Shown in pieces: positions 7,921-19,565 of a DNA stretch of 64,000 bases (its first letter is position 1; each line of letters begins with the position of its first letter). The stretch is from an uncultured Eubacteriales bacterium (GTDB lineage Bacteria; Bacillota; Clostridia; Oscillospirales; UBA644): assembly GCA_905207625.1 (NCBI GenBank), contig CAJLLT010000009.1, forward strand, positions 9,748-73,747, read 5' to 3'. Position numbers and translations under genes: made by a program. Below the pieces are notes generated by a model. It saw only the letters and a list, made by a program, of their open reading frames with translations, was not told the DNA's origin and did no database searches.

Positions 7921-9912
7921 ATGGACAGGTTTATTCTTCACAGCAAATACAAGCCCACCGGGGATCAGCCCAGGGCAATAGAGGAACTTGTTTCCGGACT
8001 GGAAAACGGGGACAGGGAGCAGACCCTTCTCGGCGTTACCGGTTCGGGTAAAACCTTTACCATGGCAAATATAATCGCCCGGATGAACCGCCCGACCCTC
8101 GTTCTTGCCCACAACAAAACCCTTGCGGCGCAGCTTTGCGCCGAATTCAAGGAGTTTTTTCCCGAAAACGCGGTGGAGTATTTTGTTTCGTATTACGACT
8201 ACTATCAGCCTGAGGCATATATTCCCCATACCGATACTTTTATCGAAAAGGATATGAGTATCAACGATGAGATAGACAGACTCCGCCATTCCGCCACATA
8301 CTCGCTGTTTGAGCGGAGGGACGTGCTGATAGTTGCAAGTGTTTCGTGTATTTATACCCTCGGTGATCCGGAAACATACCGGGATATGGTTGTTTCCGTT
8401 CGTCCGGGTCAGGTCTATGACAGGGACGAGTTTCTCCGGAAACTTGTTTCCATACGGTATGAACGCAATGATTTCGAGCTGATACGTGGAAAATTCCGTG
8501 TCCGTGGAGATGTGGTCGAGATCTATCCCGCCGCAGCCTCCGACAGCATTATCCGGGTTGAGTGGTTTGACGATACCGTGGAACGGATATGTGAGCTGAA
8601 TCCCGTTACCGGGGAACTCAAGGCGATACTTTCCCATGCCGCAATATATCCCGCCATGCATTACGTCACTTCTCCGGATAATATGGATGCCGCTATTGAG
8701 GATATCCTTGCGGAAATGGAGGAACGGGCAAAATTTTTCACCGACAACGGGAAACTTATTGAGGCTCAGCGAATAAGGGAGCGTACTCTTTATGACGTGG
8801 AATTTCTGAGGCAGATGGGATACTGCAAAGGCGTGGAGAACTATTCCCGTGTTTTGTCCCGCCGCGCTCCGGGTTCTACGCCTTACACACTGCTTGATTA
8901 TTTTCCGAAGGATTATCTCATGCTCATAGACGAAAGCCATGTGACTGTACCTCAGGTCAGGGGTATGAGCGGCGGAGACCGGGCAAGAAAAGAAAATCTT
9001 GTGGAATACGGCTTCAGGCTTCCGTCAGCCTTTGATAACAGGCCCCTGAATTTCGAAGAGTTCAATTCCAAGATAAATCAGGTCGTATACGTATCCGCAA
9101 CTCCCGCTGAGTATGAAACGAAACGTTCCTCCAGAATTGCGGAGCAGATCATACGTCCTACCGGTCTGCTTGATCCCGAAGTTTCTGTCAGACCCACGGA
9201 GAATCAGATAGACGATCTTGTATCCGAGATAACGAAACGTGTGGAGAAAAAAGAACGGGTTCTTGTGGTTACGCTTACAAAGAAAATATCAGAGTCCCTT
9301 TCGGAATATTTCAAGACTCTGGGGATGAGGGTACGGTATATGCATCATGACATAGATACCCTTGAGCGTATAGAAATACTCAGGGATCTGCGTCAGGGCG
9401 AGTTCGACGTTCTTGTGGGGATCAACCTTCTGAGGGAGGGGCTTGACCTTCCGGAAGTATCCCTGATAGCCATTCTTGATGCGGATAAAGAGGGATTCCT
9501 GCGGAACACCACGTCACTTATACAGATCATCGGCCGGGCGGCAAGGAATGCCGAAGGCCAGGTGATAATGTATGCGGATAGCGTCACCGACAGCATGGAA
9601 AGGGCGATAAAGGAGACCGCCCGCCGCAGACAGATACAGATGCAGTACAATGAAGCTCACGGTATAGTACCGAAAACTATAATCAAACCCATTACGGACA
9701 CTCTTGCCGTCACCAGAGCCGTTGACGACGTAAGAAAACTCGACGAGGACGGAAAAGCTGCGGCAAAACTGTCGGCAAAGGAAAGAACCGCGCTCATAGA
9801 AAAACTTACCGGAGAGATGAAGAATGCTGCGGCTCAGCTGGATTTCGAATACGCCGCAAAGCTCCGGGATGAGATAACAAAACTCAGGCAATACGAGGGG
9901 AAAAAGAAATGA
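7921..9912 (+). CDS. uvrB: Excinuclease ABC subunit B
   Basis: 663 aa, normal length. It is the damage-verifying helicase subunit of nucleotide excision repair. Walker A GVTGSGKT lies at residues 38-45. The beta-hairpin region [13 protein letters not shown] follows, the helicase box is LIDESH, and motif VI is [11 protein letters not shown]-terminal UVR domain that contacts UvrC is present ([14 protein letters not shown]). GGAGGTCAGGAAGT precedes the ATG at 7921. The stop overlaps the uvrA start by 4 bp, so the two are co-translated. Confidence 0.97.
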   Translation: MDRFILHSKYKPTGDQPRAIEELVSGLENGDREQTLLGVTGSGKTFTMANIIARMNRPTLVLAHNKTLAAQLCAEFKEFFPENAVEYFVSYYDYYQPEAYIPHTDTFIEKDMSINDEIDRLRHSATYSLFERRDVLIVASVSCIYTLGDPETYRDMVVSVRPGQVYDRDEFLRKLVSIRYERNDFELIRGKFRVRGDVVEIYPAAASDSIIRVEWFDDTVERICELNPVTGELKAILSHAAIYPAMHYVTSPDNMDAAIEDILAEMEERAKFFTDNGKLIEAQRIRERTLYDVEFLRQMGYCKGVENYSRVLSRRAPGSTPYTLLDYFPKDYLMLIDESHVTVPQVRGMSGGDRARKENLVEYGFRLPSAFDNRPLNFEEFNSKINQVVYVSATPAEYETKRSSRIAEQIIRPTGLLDPEVSVRPTENQIDDLVSEITKRVEKKERVLVVTLTKKISESLSEYFKTLGMRVRYMHHDIDTLERIEILRDLRQGEFDVLVGINLLREGLDLPEVSLIAILDADKEGFLRNTTSLIQIIGRAARNAEGQVIMYADSVTDSMERAIKETARRRQIQMQYNEAHGIVPKTIIKPITDTLAVTRAVDDVRKLDEDGKAAAKLSAKERTALIEKLTGEMKNAAAQLDFEYAAKLRDEITKLRQYEGKKK

Positions 9913-12671
9913 GAGATAAGATTACGGTAAAAGGCGCAAGGGCCAATAATCTCAAAAATGTGGATCTTGAAATACCGAGAGACAAGCTTATTGTTTTCAC
10001 CGGGCTTTCCGGGTCGGGGAAAAGCTCCCTTGCCTTTGATACTATCTATGCGGAGGGACAGCGCCGGTACGTGGAATCCCTTTCCTCCTATGCGAGAATG
10101 TTTCTGGGGCAGATGGAGAAACCGGACGTGGACTATATTGACGGGCTTTCTCCCGCCATATCCATCGATCAGAAGACAACTTCGAAGAATCCCCGCTCCA
10201 CAGTGGGAACGATAACCGAAATATACGACTACCTGCGATTGCTTTACGCCCGGGTGGGTATACCCCACTGCCCGGTATGCGGGGTGGAGATAAAACAGCA
10301 GCCCATGGACAGGATAATCGACTCCGTCATGGGTATGGGTGAAGGAACAAAGATTCAGATCCTTGCTCCCGCTATCCGGGGCAGAAAAGGTGAATATCAG
10401 AAGCTGTTTGACGATTACAGGCGCAGCGGGTACGTACGTGTCAGGGTGGACGGGATAATGTACGATCTGATGGAAAAGATCCCCCTGGATAAAAACAAAA
10501 AGCATGATATCGAAGTCGTTGTGGACAGACTTGTTATCCGGCCGGATGTCAGAAAAAGGCTTACGGACTCCTGCGAAACCGCCTCCCGGCTTTCAAACGG
10601 TCTTGTTCTCGTTTCGGTTCCGGACGGGGAAGAGAAGCTGTATTCCCAGCGTTACTCCTGTCCCGAGCACGATATAGGCATAGAAGAGCTTACCCCGAGG
10701 ATGTTTTCGTTCAATAATCCCGCCGGCGCATGCAAATGCTGCTCCGGTCTGGGGTACATCATGGCGTTTGACCCGGATCTCATAATACCGAATAAGGACG
10801 TAAGCCTTCTTGACGGGGCAATAAATGCCATAGGTTTCGGGAATATTGCCGGAAGCTCTTACGGGCTGAACCTGTATACAAAAGTTCTCAAGCAGTACGG
10901 GCTTACTGTCGCCGACCCGATTTCAAAATATTCTCCGGAGGCTCTGAAAGACCTTCTGTACGGCGGCGAATACCATGAAGGGGTCATTCCTACGCTGGAG
11001 AGGCGGTATAAGCAGACAAACAGCCAGTATTCCAAGGCCGAAATGGAATCGCTGATGACAAACAATCCATGTCAGGAGTGTCACGGGGCAAGGTTGAATC
11101 CCATTTCCCTTGCCGTCACTGTCGGCGGAAAGAATATAAAGGAACTCTGCGACATGTCCGTTTCGGATGCTATCGGTTTTATTTCCGGGATAAAGCTGAC
11201 TCCGAGAGAGCAGAGTATCGCGGAACAGATACTCAAGGAGATTAACCAGAGACTCGGATTTCTGAACAGTGTAGGGCTGTCCTATCTGACCCTTTCCCGA
11301 TCCGCAAATACCCTCTCCGGAGGCGAGGCGCAGCGTATACGCCTTGCGACCCAGATCGGATCCTCTCTTATGGGATGTATATATATCCTCGACGAACCCA
11401 GTATAGGTCTGCATCAAAGGGATAATCAGAAACTTCTGGATACACTGAAACATCTCCGGGACGTGGGGAATACTCTTATAGTCGTTGAGCATGACGAGGA
11501 TACCATGCGTCAGGCGGACTGGCTTGTGGATATAGGTCCCGGTGCGGGAGTGCACGGGGGATACGTTGTGGCTTCCGGTACTCCGGCTCAGGTTATGGCG
11601 TGCCCGGACTCAATTACCGGACAGTACCTTTCAGGCAGGAAAAAAATCGCGGTCCCGAAAGCAAGGCGAAATCTCACCGATAAGTTTATCCGTGTCAGAG
11701 GGGCGAAGGAAAACAATCTCAAGAATATTGACGTGGACTTTCCTCTGTCCGTGTTTACCTGTGTCACGGGGGTGTCGGGTTCGGGAAAATCGACTCTTGT
11801 CAATGATATACTCAATAAGACCCTTCTGGGAAAGGTGAACCGGGCAAAGACTTTTCCGGGAAAATGCGATGCCGTTGAGGGTTCGGAATACATTGATAAA
11901 GTCGTGAATATCGATCAGAGTCCCATAGGAAGGACTCCGCGCTCCAACCCAGCGACTTACACCGGAATCTTCAACGATATCCGGGATCTGTTTGCCCAGA
12001 CAAACGAGGCCAAGGCTCGGGGATATACCGCGGGACGTTTTTCCTTCAACGTAGACGGCGGCAGATGTCAGGCGTGCAACGGCGACGGAATAGTTAAAAT
12101 AGAAATGCACTTCCTGCCGGATATATACGTTCCCTGTGACGTATGCAACGGACAGAGATATAACCGGGAGACCCTTGAGGTCAAACTTAAGGACAAGAAT
12201 ATTTTTCAGGTTCTTGATATGACTGTGGAAGAGGGTGTGAAGTTCTTTGAAAACTTCCCTCAGATCTCCCGCAAGCTCAGGACCCTTGCGGATGTGGGAC
12301 TCGGTTATATAAAAATCGGTCAGCCATCCACAACTCTGTCGGGCGGTGAGGCACAGCGTGTCAAACTTGCAACGGAACTTGCCCGTCGGGCAACGGGGAA
12401 CACTCTGTATATACTTGACGAACCTACAACGGGACTGCATACAGCGGATGTTCAGAAACTTCTGGAGGTTCTTCAGCGTCTTGTCAAGGACGGAAACACC
12501 GTTGTTGTCATTGAGCATAACCTTGATGTTATCAAGTCCGCGGATTATATCATAGATCTGGGACCCGAGGGAGGAGACGGTGGCGGTACGGTTGTCGTTA
12601 CCGGAACTCCCGAGCAGGTTGCGGCATGTGAAAAATCATATACGGGACAATTCCTGAAACCATTGCTCTGA
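9909..12671 (+). CDS. uvrA: Excinuclease ABC subunit A
   Basis: 920 aa. It has two ABC ATPase halves: Walker [10 protein letters not shown] near residue 35 and GVSGSGKST near 625, with signature motifs [12 protein letters not shown] and [12 protein letters not shown]. Zinc sites are visible as CPVCG / CPEH...CKCCSGLG in the first half and CQACNGDG...CDVCNG in the second. It is the damage-recognition dimer of excision repair. The start ATGA overlaps the uvrB stop. The C-terminus ends soon after the last Walker B region, slightly short but within family range. Confidence 0.97.
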   Translation: MRDKITVKGARANNLKNVDLEIPRDKLIVFTGLSGSGKSSLAFDTIYAEGQRRYVESLSSYARMFLGQMEKPDVDYIDGLSPAISIDQKTTSKNPRSTVGTITEIYDYLRLLYARVGIPHCPVCGVEIKQQPMDRIIDSVMGMGEGTKIQILAPAIRGRKGEYQKLFDDYRRSGYVRVRVDGIMYDLMEKIPLDKNKKHDIEVVVDRLVIRPDVRKRLTDSCETASRLSNGLVLVSVPDGEEKLYSQRYSCPEHDIGIEELTPRMFSFNNPAGACKCCSGLGYIMAFDPDLIIPNKDVSLLDGAINAIGFGNIAGSSYGLNLYTKVLKQYGLTVADPISKYSPEALKDLLYGGEYHEGVIPTLERRYKQTNSQYSKAEMESLMTNNPCQECHGARLNPISLAVTVGGKNIKELCDMSVSDAIGFISGIKLTPREQSIAEQILKEINQRLGFLNSVGLSYLTLSRSANTLSGGEAQRIRLATQIGSSLMGCIYILDEPSIGLHQRDNQKLLDTLKHLRDVGNTLIVVEHDEDTMRQADWLVDIGPGAGVHGGYVVASGTPAQVMACPDSITGQYLSGRKKIAVPKARRNLTDKFIRVRGAKENNLKNIDVDFPLSVFTCVTGVSGSGKSTLVNDILNKTLLGKVNRAKTFPGKCDAVEGSEYIDKVVNIDQSPIGRTPRSNPATYTGIFNDIRDLFAQTNEAKARGYTAGRFSFNVDGGRCQACNGDGIVKIEMHFLPDIYVPCDVCNGQRYNRETLEVKLKDKNIFQVLDMTVEEGVKFFENFPQISRKLRTLADVGLGYIKIGQPSTTLSGGEAQRVKLATELARRATGNTLYILDEPTTGLHTADVQKLLEVLQRLVKDGNTVVVIEHNLDVIKSADYIIDLGPEGGDGGGTVVVTGTPEQVAACEKSYTGQFLKPLL

Positions 12672-12685
12672 ACCATATAAAGCTG

Positions 12686-12715
12686 AAAATATCCACCTGA
12701 AGAGGTGGATATTTT
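12686..12715. terminator. Bidirectional terminator between uvrA and the MATE gene
   Basis: AAAATATCCACCT and AGGTGGATATTTT, a 13-bp stem with a GAAG loop, symmetric A/T flanks. Confidence 0.9.
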
Positions 12716-12757
12716 CGTGTTATCGATGCAGCTGTACGGACTTCGGAAAGAGCGGTA

Positions 12758-14086
12758 TTAATAGCCGTATTTCTTCTTTTTTGCGATGAGGAAGCCCCAG
12801 GACATGATAAAAGCAAGAACCTCCGCCGCAACAACCGCAAGCCAGACCCCGTCCAGTTCCAGAAGCATGGGGAGAATGAATACAGCCGCGATCTGGAATA
12901 TCAGAGTTCTGACAAAGGAGATCAGAGCTGAAATGACGCCGTTATTGAGGGCCGTAAAGAATGAGGAAGCCCAGATATTGAGTCCCATCATGGGAAAAGC
13001 CAGGGAAAACAGCATGAATCCGTGCTTTGTCATTTCCGCGAGTGCCGGGTCGTAGCTGACAAAAATATTGACCATTACTCCGGAGAGAAGCTCCGCCGCG
13101 ATGGTGAGAATGACTCCGAGGATAAGCATGATATTTACGCTTTTGCGGTACAGATTTTTCAGTTCTCGGCGGTTATCCGCACCGTAATTGTAGCCCACCA
13201 GAGGAGCGCTTCCTATGGAATAACCGATGAATATTGCGGCGAACACAAAATTTACATACATGATAACCCCGTAGGCGGATATACCGTCTTCACCCACAAT
13301 GTTCAGCAGCTGCATGTTATAGAGCATATTGACGACGGACATGGATAGATTAGACACCATTTCAGAGGAACCGTTGCCGCAGGTCCTGAAAAATACTTTT
13401 TTGTCGAAGCGTGCTTTTGTCAGCCTTAGCAGGCTTGTGTTCTTTCTTGCAAAGTATATCAGAGGCAGTATTCCGCCGATAACCTGGCCGATGACAGTCG
13501 CGATTGCCGCACCGGCAAGTCCCCAGCCGAAAACGCCTACAAACAGCCAGTCAAGGAACATATTCGCAACTCCGGAAGCCACGGAGATATAAAAGCTGAA
13601 TTCCGGTTTGCCGGCAGTTACGAGGAAACTCTGGAAAACGTTCTGTAAAACAAACGCAACCTCAGCGGCAAAGAGTATTCTGCTGTAAACGACGCAGTTT
13701 TCAAGCAGTTCGCCCTCTGCTCCCAGCGCAATGGAAATGGGGCGGGCGAATATAACGCCTATTACGGAAAGAATGACGCTTATTACCGTTGCGGCATAAA
13801 TGAGCATGGAAAAATATCTGTTTGCCCTGTCTCTGTCTCCCTCGCCGATGGTCTTTGAGACTATAGCGCTTCCGCCGGTACCAATCATGAAACCGACAGT
13901 TCCTATCGCCATAAGAACGGGCATTACCAGATTCACCGCCGCAAAGGAGGTCTTTCCGACATAGTTGGAGACAAAGAAGCCGTCAACAATGCCGTAAAGG
14001 GAGGTGAATACCATCATAAGAATGGGGGAGATGGTGAATCTGAAAAGTTTTCCGTATGTAAAGTGTTCTGAGATCTGAATTTTCAT
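12758..14086 (-). CDS. MATE-family efflux transporter
   Basis: 442 aa with about 12 hydrophobic segments, typical of MATE multidrug/Na+ (or H+) antiporters. Family-like stretches are SPILMMVFTSLYGIVDGFFV at the N-terminus, GTGGSAIVSKTIGEGD, and the second-half repeat around GSAPLVGYNYGA. Substrate is not predictable. It lies 22 bp downstream of topB on the same strand with no terminator between, so the two are probably co-transcribed, with no obvious functional link. Confidence 0.92.
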   Translation of the reverse strand: MKIQISEHFTYGKLFRFTISPILMMVFTSLYGIVDGFFVSNYVGKTSFAAVNLVMPVLMAIGTVGFMIGTGGSAIVSKTIGEGDRDRANRYFSMLIYAATVISVILSVIGVIFARPISIALGAEGELLENCVVYSRILFAAEVAFVLQNVFQSFLVTAGKPEFSFYISVASGVANMFLDWLFVGVFGWGLAGAAIATVIGQVIGGILPLIYFARKNTSLLRLTKARFDKKVFFRTCGNGSSEMVSNLSMSVVNMLYNMQLLNIVGEDGISAYGVIMYVNFVFAAIFIGYSIGSAPLVGYNYGADNRRELKNLYRKSVNIMLILGVILTIAAELLSGVMVNIFVSYDPALAEMTKHGFMLFSLAFPMMGLNIWASSFFTALNNGVISALISFVRTLIFQIAAVFILPMLLELDGVWLAVVAAEVLAFIMSWGFLIAKKKKYGY

Positions 14087-14108
14087 AAAATAACCTGATT
14101 ATACCAAA

Positions 14109-16205
14109 CTAAAAATCAAATTTAACCTTTCCGTCTTCGATTTTAAGGAATGCGTCAAACGCCTTCCCAGATTTTGATGTGAAACCTTCGATTTTTGAGC
14201 TTCTGCCGGTTTCAAGCAGCATTTTTGCGTTACTGACCGAAATGACCCTTCCGCAGATAACGTCGTTTATCGCGAATCGGCATCCCTCCTTGTAGCCGGA
14301 ACAGCCATAGGAGTATTTGTATCTTATAACGTCTTTTCCGCAAAGGGGGCATTTGCCTATGACATCCCCGAAAAATCCGCAGTCAGTGTCTTTTTCCGGA
14401 GGCTTCGGGGTGCGGTCAAAGACCTGGGATATTTCCGTTTTCGCAAAATCCACACCTTCGTCCACCGTGCAGGTCCCGTGATATATCCGTTTAAGGACTT
14501 TACCCATTTCGGAGGTTTTGTATTTATCCATGGATATCTGCATTTTTTGCAGTGATTTTATAAGGAATTCTCCGTTGGGCAGTATGGTGTAAACGTCTTT
14601 TTTAAGCGCGATATACCCGCTTTTTTTAGCGTTGTCAATTATTCCGGTTCTCGTTGCCTCGGTACCCAGTTCGAGACCTTCGAAAATCGCCCTGTAATCT
14701 TCTTCGTCATTATCGCTGTCCGATCCCTCCGCCAGTTCTTTACGGAATGGATTTTTGAGATAGTTGTTCAGGGTCTCAATGGTGTAGTGTTTCGGAGGAG
14801 TCGTTTCCTTTTCCGTGGGACGGAAATCCGTGTTGACCCGGTCTCCCTTTTCAAGTCGGGGCAGCAGTTTGTCCTTCTGGGTGTAGTCGTCGTATTTTGT
14901 CCAGCCCTTTTCTACTATCACCATACCCTTGAGCTGAAATTGCTCTTCATCGCCTACGCTTATGGTTATCTCCGTTTTTTCCGCGAGACAGGGTTCGGAG
15001 CAGAATACCGCCACAAATCTCCGGAAAACAGTGGAGTACACCTTCATCTCATTTTCCGTAAGTTTATCCTTTGTCGGTATCTTGTAGGTGGGGGTGAGGG
15101 CTGAGTGAGACTCTATTTTCGAATCGTCGAAGATGGTCTTGTTGTCCTTGAACTGAACCGGGTATCCGATTTTTGCGATGTTTGCGATAATGGTCTTCAT
15201 CTTGCCCTTTTCCGCCGTGGCAAGATATTCGGAGTTTGTTCTGGGGTAGGTCACATAGCCCGCCTCATAAAGCTTTTGCAGTATGGCAAGGCTCTCATCC
15301 ATGGGCATTTTGTACTTTTTGCCCAGGAAATTCTGGAGCTTTGACAGAGAATACAGTTTTCCCGCTCCGATGGTGTCTTTTTTCTTCTTTTTTGCCGTTA
15401 CGGTTGCGGGAAGAGAATTATACAGTGAGCAGAGGGCTTCCGCCTTATCACGTTCATCTTTGGAAAACTTCTTTTTGCTTGTCAGTTCGACTTTTTCCCC
15501 GTTTGTCTCAGCTGAGCTTGCTACTGCATAATATATTTCCGGTACAAAGTTCCGGATCTCCATATCCCGGTCGTAGATTGCCTTAACTATCGGGATTATG
15601 ACTCTTCCCACACGGAGAAGGGTCCCTGTTTTCAAGGTTGCATAACGGGTCAGATTTACCCCGTAGAGCCAGTCGATGTATGTCCTTGCGAAACCTTCGT
15701 TTGCGAGATTGTCATATTCGCTTTCCTGTTTCATTTCCGCTAACGCCGCGGCGACAGTCTGGGGCGTCTGATCAGGCAGCCAAAGCCGTCTCAGTTCCTT
15801 TTTTCGCTCTCCCAGTGAGTTTTCGATGCACAGCCGGACGATTATCTCTCCCTCCCGGTCGGCGTCTCCCGCGTTGACTATCATGTCAACGTCATCTCTC
15901 AGACAGAGGGCTTTTATCGACTCAAACTGTCTCACGACGCCCTCATCGGGACGCTTATCGGGTCCCTTTTTCAGGGAATATCTGAATTTTTCGGGGAAAC
16001 AGGGGAGATTGTCCATTCTCCATTTTCTGTCCGCTGACGGGTCTTCGGAATAATCCTCGATATCGTAGAGGGAAAACAGATGCCCGAAAGCCCAGGTTAC
16101 AATATAGCCGCAACCTTCAAAATAGGTCCGGTTCTGCTTCATCTGACCTATGCCTGCGACAATGTTTCTTGCAAGACTCGGCTTTTCCGCAATGATAAGA
16201 GTCAT
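14109..16205 (-). CDS. topB: DNA topoisomerase III (type IA)
   Basis: 698 aa. The TOPRIM domain includes D-A-D-R-E at residues 114-118. The active-site tyrosine lies in GYVTYPRTNSEYL. The C-terminal part has a Cys cluster (KCPLCGKDVIRY ... GCSGYKEGC) typical of a topoisomerase zinc module. It relaxes and decatenates DNA by single-strand passage. AAGGAGG precedes the ATG. It is of TopB rather than TopA type because the N-terminus begins directly with the TOPRIM signature LIIAEKPSLARNI. Confidence 0.93.
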   Translation of the reverse strand: MTLIIAEKPSLARNIVAGIGQMKQNRTYFEGCGYIVTWAFGHLFSLYDIEDYSEDPSADRKWRMDNLPCFPEKFRYSLKKGPDKRPDEGVVRQFESIKALCLRDDVDMIVNAGDADREGEIIVRLCIENSLGERKKELRRLWLPDQTPQTVAAALAEMKQESEYDNLANEGFARTYIDWLYGVNLTRYATLKTGTLLRVGRVIIPIVKAIYDRDMEIRNFVPEIYYAVASSAETNGEKVELTSKKKFSKDERDKAEALCSLYNSLPATVTAKKKKKDTIGAGKLYSLSKLQNFLGKKYKMPMDESLAILQKLYEAGYVTYPRTNSEYLATAEKGKMKTIIANIAKIGYPVQFKDNKTIFDDSKIESHSALTPTYKIPTKDKLTENEMKVYSTVFRRFVAVFCSEPCLAEKTEITISVGDEEQFQLKGMVIVEKGWTKYDDYTQKDKLLPRLEKGDRVNTDFRPTEKETTPPKHYTIETLNNYLKNPFRKELAEGSDSDNDEEDYRAIFEGLELGTEATRTGIIDNAKKSGYIALKKDVYTILPNGEFLIKSLQKMQISMDKYKTSEMGKVLKRIYHGTCTVDEGVDFAKTEISQVFDRTPKPPEKDTDCGFFGDVIGKCPLCGKDVIRYKYSYGCSGYKEGCRFAINDVICGRVISVSNAKMLLETGRSSKIEGFTSKSGKAFDAFLKIEDGKVKFDF

Positions 16206-16239
16206 CGGTTTTCCTCCTTATGAACAGTCAGTAAAATTT

Positions 16240-16268
16240 ATTATACCACAAAAACAGTCAAAAGTCAA
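16240..16268 (-). promoter_or_regulatory. Promoter of topB-MATE
   Basis: TTGACT, 17 bp, TATAAT on the minus strand. Confidence 0.88.
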
Positions 16269-16311
16269 GTTTTTCCGGCAAAAGCCGTTCAGAAAAGACG
16301 TGAGGAAAAAG

Positions 16312-16341
16312 AATAAAAAAGCAGAGCCCGAAGGCTCTGCT
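16312..16341 (-). terminator. Terminator of the Gfo/Idh gene
   Basis: AGCAGAGCC/GGGCTCTGCT hairpin with a TTCG-type loop, followed on the minus strand by TTTTTTATT. Confidence 0.92.
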
Positions 16342-16364
16342 GATTTTCAATGTAAACTGTCGGT

Positions 16365-17546
16365 TTACAGCTCGGGGATGTTGATCTCAACCTCTCTGCC
16401 GAGTTCGGAAGAACGGACGATACCGTCGAGGATCGCCTGGTTCTTGATGATCTGGCTGGAGGGAACAGGAGCGGGATCGCCGTACTTGACAGCGTCCAGG
16501 AAGGAGCGGATCTTGTTCTTGAACAGGTCAGCCCAGTCACCCTCAAGCTCGGGAAGCTGATAGTCAAACTCAACCTTGCCGATGTTCTTGTAAACAGTCA
16601 TGGGACCGCCGATACCGCCGTTCCAGCAGTTGGTAGCGGGAATTCTCAGACCGGCTTTCTTACCGAGAATTATGGTATCGCAGGGGGAGTTGATGTTCAT
16701 TGCCCAAGCAATTCTGAAGTCAAGGATTATGCCGTTCTTGTCGCCATATTTGCCGGGTTCAAGACGGATAAATGCCGCAGCAAAGTCATCGACGTTGAAT
16801 CTGCTTGCGTCTTTTTCTCCGTAAACGGAAGCATCGGTTCCGAAGAAGTCGGACTTATAAGCGGAAACGGTTTTGGGGGTGGGGTAGCCGATGGCATTCA
16901 GAACCATATCCAGGGAGTAGCATCCGATGTCACCGAGAGCGCCGATACCGGCAGTCTTCTTTTCAACAAAGGTGCTCCACGGAATACCGCGTCTTCTTCC
17001 GCCGCCGGTCTGGATGTAGTAGATCTCACCCAGTTCGCCGGATTCGCAGACTTTCTTTATGAACTGCATATTGGGCTCAAAGCGGGGCTGGAATCCTATG
17101 GAAAGGACCTTGCCGCTCTTGAGTTCCGCTTTTCTGATCTCAACCGCTTCATCGAGGGTAACGGTCATGGGTTTCTCAAGAAGAACGTTTATCCCGGCGT
17201 TAAGGCAGTCGATGGTGCATTCCGCATGGGTAACGTTGTAGGTGCAGACACTGACAGCGTCGAGCTGCAGTTTGTCCTGATCCTTGAGCATTTCGGTGTG
17301 ATGTCCGTAGCATTTTACGCCCTCAACTCCGAATCTCTTGAAGAACTCTTCAGCTTTTCCGGGGATGATGTCCGCGCCTGCCACGATCTCTACGTCGGGC
17401 ATGTTCTTGTAGACCTGTACATGGGATTCCGCAATCCAGCCCGTACCGATAATAGCGACTCTGAGCTTTCTGTTGGGGTCAATAGCTCTGCTCTCAGTCT
17501 TCTGGCCGAATTTGTTAAGGCTGTAGTCTTTGTCGTTGTTGGCCAT
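16365..17546 (-). CDS. Gfo/Idh/MocA-family oxidoreductase
   Basis: 393 aa. A Rossmann fold begins after a 28-residue polar extension (VAIIGTGWIAESHVQVY). The EKP motif (LEKPMTVT) and the substrate-domain signature GALGDIGCYSLD are both present, with Asp/His-type catalytic positions expected there. Such enzymes oxidise or reduce sugar or inositol hydroxyls with NAD(P). No sugar gene neighbours it, so the substrate is unknown. It is a single-gene unit between a consensus promoter and a terminator. Confidence 0.9.
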   Translation of the reverse strand: MANNDKDYSLNKFGQKTESRAIDPNRKLRVAIIGTGWIAESHVQVYKNMPDVEIVAGADIIPGKAEEFFKRFGVEGVKCYGHHTEMLKDQDKLQLDAVSVCTYNVTHAECTIDCLNAGINVLLEKPMTVTLDEAVEIRKAELKSGKVLSIGFQPRFEPNMQFIKKVCESGELGEIYYIQTGGGRRRGIPWSTFVEKKTAGIGALGDIGCYSLDMVLNAIGYPTPKTVSAYKSDFFGTDASVYGEKDASRFNVDDFAAAFIRLEPGKYGDKNGIILDFRIAWAMNINSPCDTIILGKKAGLRIPATNCWNGGIGGPMTVYKNIGKVEFDYQLPELEGDWADLFKNKIRSFLDAVKYGDPAPVPSSQIIKNQAILDGIVRSSELGREVEINIPEL

Positions 17547-17607
17547 TTCAGCTTCTCCTTATAGTTAAATAATGTTTTCCTCTGAAGGGAATATCTGCAT
17601 TGTTCAT

Positions 17608-17636
17608 ATTATAGCATAGAAGCATTGATTTGTCAA
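17608..17636 (-). promoter_or_regulatory. Promoter of the Gfo/Idh gene
   Basis: TTGACA, 17 bp, TATAAT on the minus strand. Confidence 0.93.
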
Positions 17637-17670
17637 CGGGAAAATTCTATAATTTTTTTGTCATTATCTA

Positions 17671-17699
17671 TTGCAAACACAGGCAAAATATGCTATAAT
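17671..17699 (+). promoter_or_regulatory. Promoter of pepF
   Basis: TTGCAA, 17 bp, TATAAT. Confidence 0.85.
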
Positions 17700-17773
17700 T
17701 AATCCATATTGAACAGGTGACCGCTGCGCCGTGGCACAGCGGAAAAACCGAAATTTTGACAAGGAGAAAACCG

Positions 17774-19555
17774 ATGAAAAACAGAAAAGAAATGAACCCT
17801 GAATTCCAATGGGACATCTCTCATATTTTCCCCACGAAACAGGCATGGTCCGATGCCCTTGCGCAGGTGGAGGAAAGCGTTAAACTTATTGCTCCTCTCA
17901 AAGGGACCCTTAAGGATGCGGCAAGCGTGAAGAAGGCTCTCGATCTGATCAATTCCGTTTCCGAGAAAGCCGAAAAAGTTTATATTTACGCGTTTCTGTG
18001 CAAGTCCGGGGATAACGGTGATCCGGAAAATCAGAGTATGCTCGCCCGGGTGATGAATGTTCTGGTCAAAATGGATACCGAGACCGCTTTTATCCAGCCT
18101 GAACTTCTTGCGTTGCCTTCCGATACTTTGAACGGGATAATAAATGACAGCGCTCTTTCGACCTACAGACATTCCCTCGAAGATATTGCGCGTTCCGCTC
18201 CCCATACACTTGACGCCTCCGGTGAAAAGCTTCTTGCGAGACTTTCCGACGTTACGGGGGTGTCTTCCGATACCTTCGATATGCTTACGGAGGTCGATAT
18301 GGAGTTCCCGAAGGTCAGGGACGAAAAGGGAGAAGAGATTCAGCTGACCCACGGTAATTTCGGTGTATTCCGTGAAAGCAAGAGCCGTGAGGTCCGCAAA
18401 AACGCCTTTGAAACGTTTTTCGGCACTTACAAAAAATATATAAACACCACCGCTTCCACCTACGGCGGCAAGGTGAAGATGGATCAGTATTTTTCTGATG
18501 TAAGAGGGTTCGCCGGTCCTTGTCAGAGAGCCCTTTTTGCAAACAACGTACCGGTATCCGTATACGACAGTCTTATAGAAGCCGTGCACAACAGCCTTCC
18601 GTCAATGAGAAAATATCTCGATCTGCGTAAAAAGGTTCTCGGGCTTGAAAAAATAGATATGTACGATCTTTACGTTCCGATGATCGATGATATAGACTTC
18701 TCCATGAGTTATGAAGAGGGCAAAAAGCTTGTCAAGAAGGCGCTTGCGCCCCTCGGTGCGGAATACGGAAAGCTTCTCGACAGAGCCTTCGGGGAAAAGT
18801 GGATCGATGTCTACGAGAATAAAGGCAAGACTACCGGAGCATATTCCATAGGCGTGTACGGGGTTCACCCCTACGTCCTGCTGAACTATTCCGGAAAATT
18901 TGATGACGTTTCCACCATTGCCCACGAGCTGGGACATTCCATGCACTCTTATTTTTCCGATACCACACAGGATTACGCAAATCATGATTACCGTATTCTC
19001 GTGGCTGAGGTTGCATCCACGGTAAACGAGGTTCTTCTTACCATGTACATGCTCAACACGGAGACCGACAAAAAACGCCGTGCGTATATACTCAATCATT
19101 TTCTGGAAGGTTTCCGCACCACGGTTTACCGGCAGACTCTGTTTGCGGAGTTTGAGCGTAAAGCCCACGATATGTACCAGTCCGGAACACCTCTGACCGC
19201 GGAGTCTTTGAGTGAGCTCTACAAAAATCTGGTTTCTCTCTATTACGAGGGTGCCGAAGTTCCCGAGATGATCTCTTATGAATGGTCTTACATTCCGCAT
19301 TTCTACAGATCCTTCTATGTTTACCAGTACGCTACCGGTTTCTGCAGCGCCGTTGCCATAGCCAGCCATATCCTGAAAACCGGCGACACCTCCGGATATC
19401 TGAAGTTCCTGACCCTCGGCGGAAGCGACTATCCCATAGAGGAACTCAAGGTTGCGGGCGTTGATCTGACAAAACCCGAATCCGTCAGCGATTCCCTCAA
19501 GGTCTTCGACCGGACCATAGATGAACTTGCGGCGCTTATGGAAGAAATAAAATAA
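17774..19555 (+). CDS. pepF: Oligoendopeptidase F (M3 family)
   Basis: 593 aa, normal for PepF. The zinc motif HELGH sits in AHELGHSMHSYFS near residue 385, with the downstream glutamate expected in the ILVAEVASTVNEVLL helix. It is a cytoplasmic metallopeptidase that cleaves short peptides. AAGGAG at 17761-17766 sets the start; the frame is open further upstream without an RBS. It is followed by a serine-hydrolase gene 10 bp downstream, so the two form an operon. Confidence 0.95.
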   Translation: MKNRKEMNPEFQWDISHIFPTKQAWSDALAQVEESVKLIAPLKGTLKDAASVKKALDLINSVSEKAEKVYIYAFLCKSGDNGDPENQSMLARVMNVLVKMDTETAFIQPELLALPSDTLNGIINDSALSTYRHSLEDIARSAPHTLDASGEKLLARLSDVTGVSSDTFDMLTEVDMEFPKVRDEKGEEIQLTHGNFGVFRESKSREVRKNAFETFFGTYKKYINTTASTYGGKVKMDQYFSDVRGFAGPCQRALFANNVPVSVYDSLIEAVHNSLPSMRKYLDLRKKVLGLEKIDMYDLYVPMIDDIDFSMSYEEGKKLVKKALAPLGAEYGKLLDRAFGEKWIDVYENKGKTTGAYSIGVYGVHPYVLLNYSGKFDDVSTIAHELGHSMHSYFSDTTQDYANHDYRILVAEVASTVNEVLLTMYMLNTETDKKRRAYILNHFLEGFRTTVYRQTLFAEFERKAHDMYQSGTPLTAESLSELYKNLVSLYYEGAEVPEMISYEWSYIPHFYRSFYVYQYATGFCSAVAIASHILKTGDTSGYLKFLTLGGSDYPIEELKVAGVDLTKPESVSDSLKVFDRTIDELAALMEEIK

Positions 19556-19565
19556 GGGGAAACAT

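Noticed and set aside
7851..7921. LexA/SOS box before uvrB
   Set aside because: No convincing GAAC-N4-GTTC-type palindrome overlaps the promoter.
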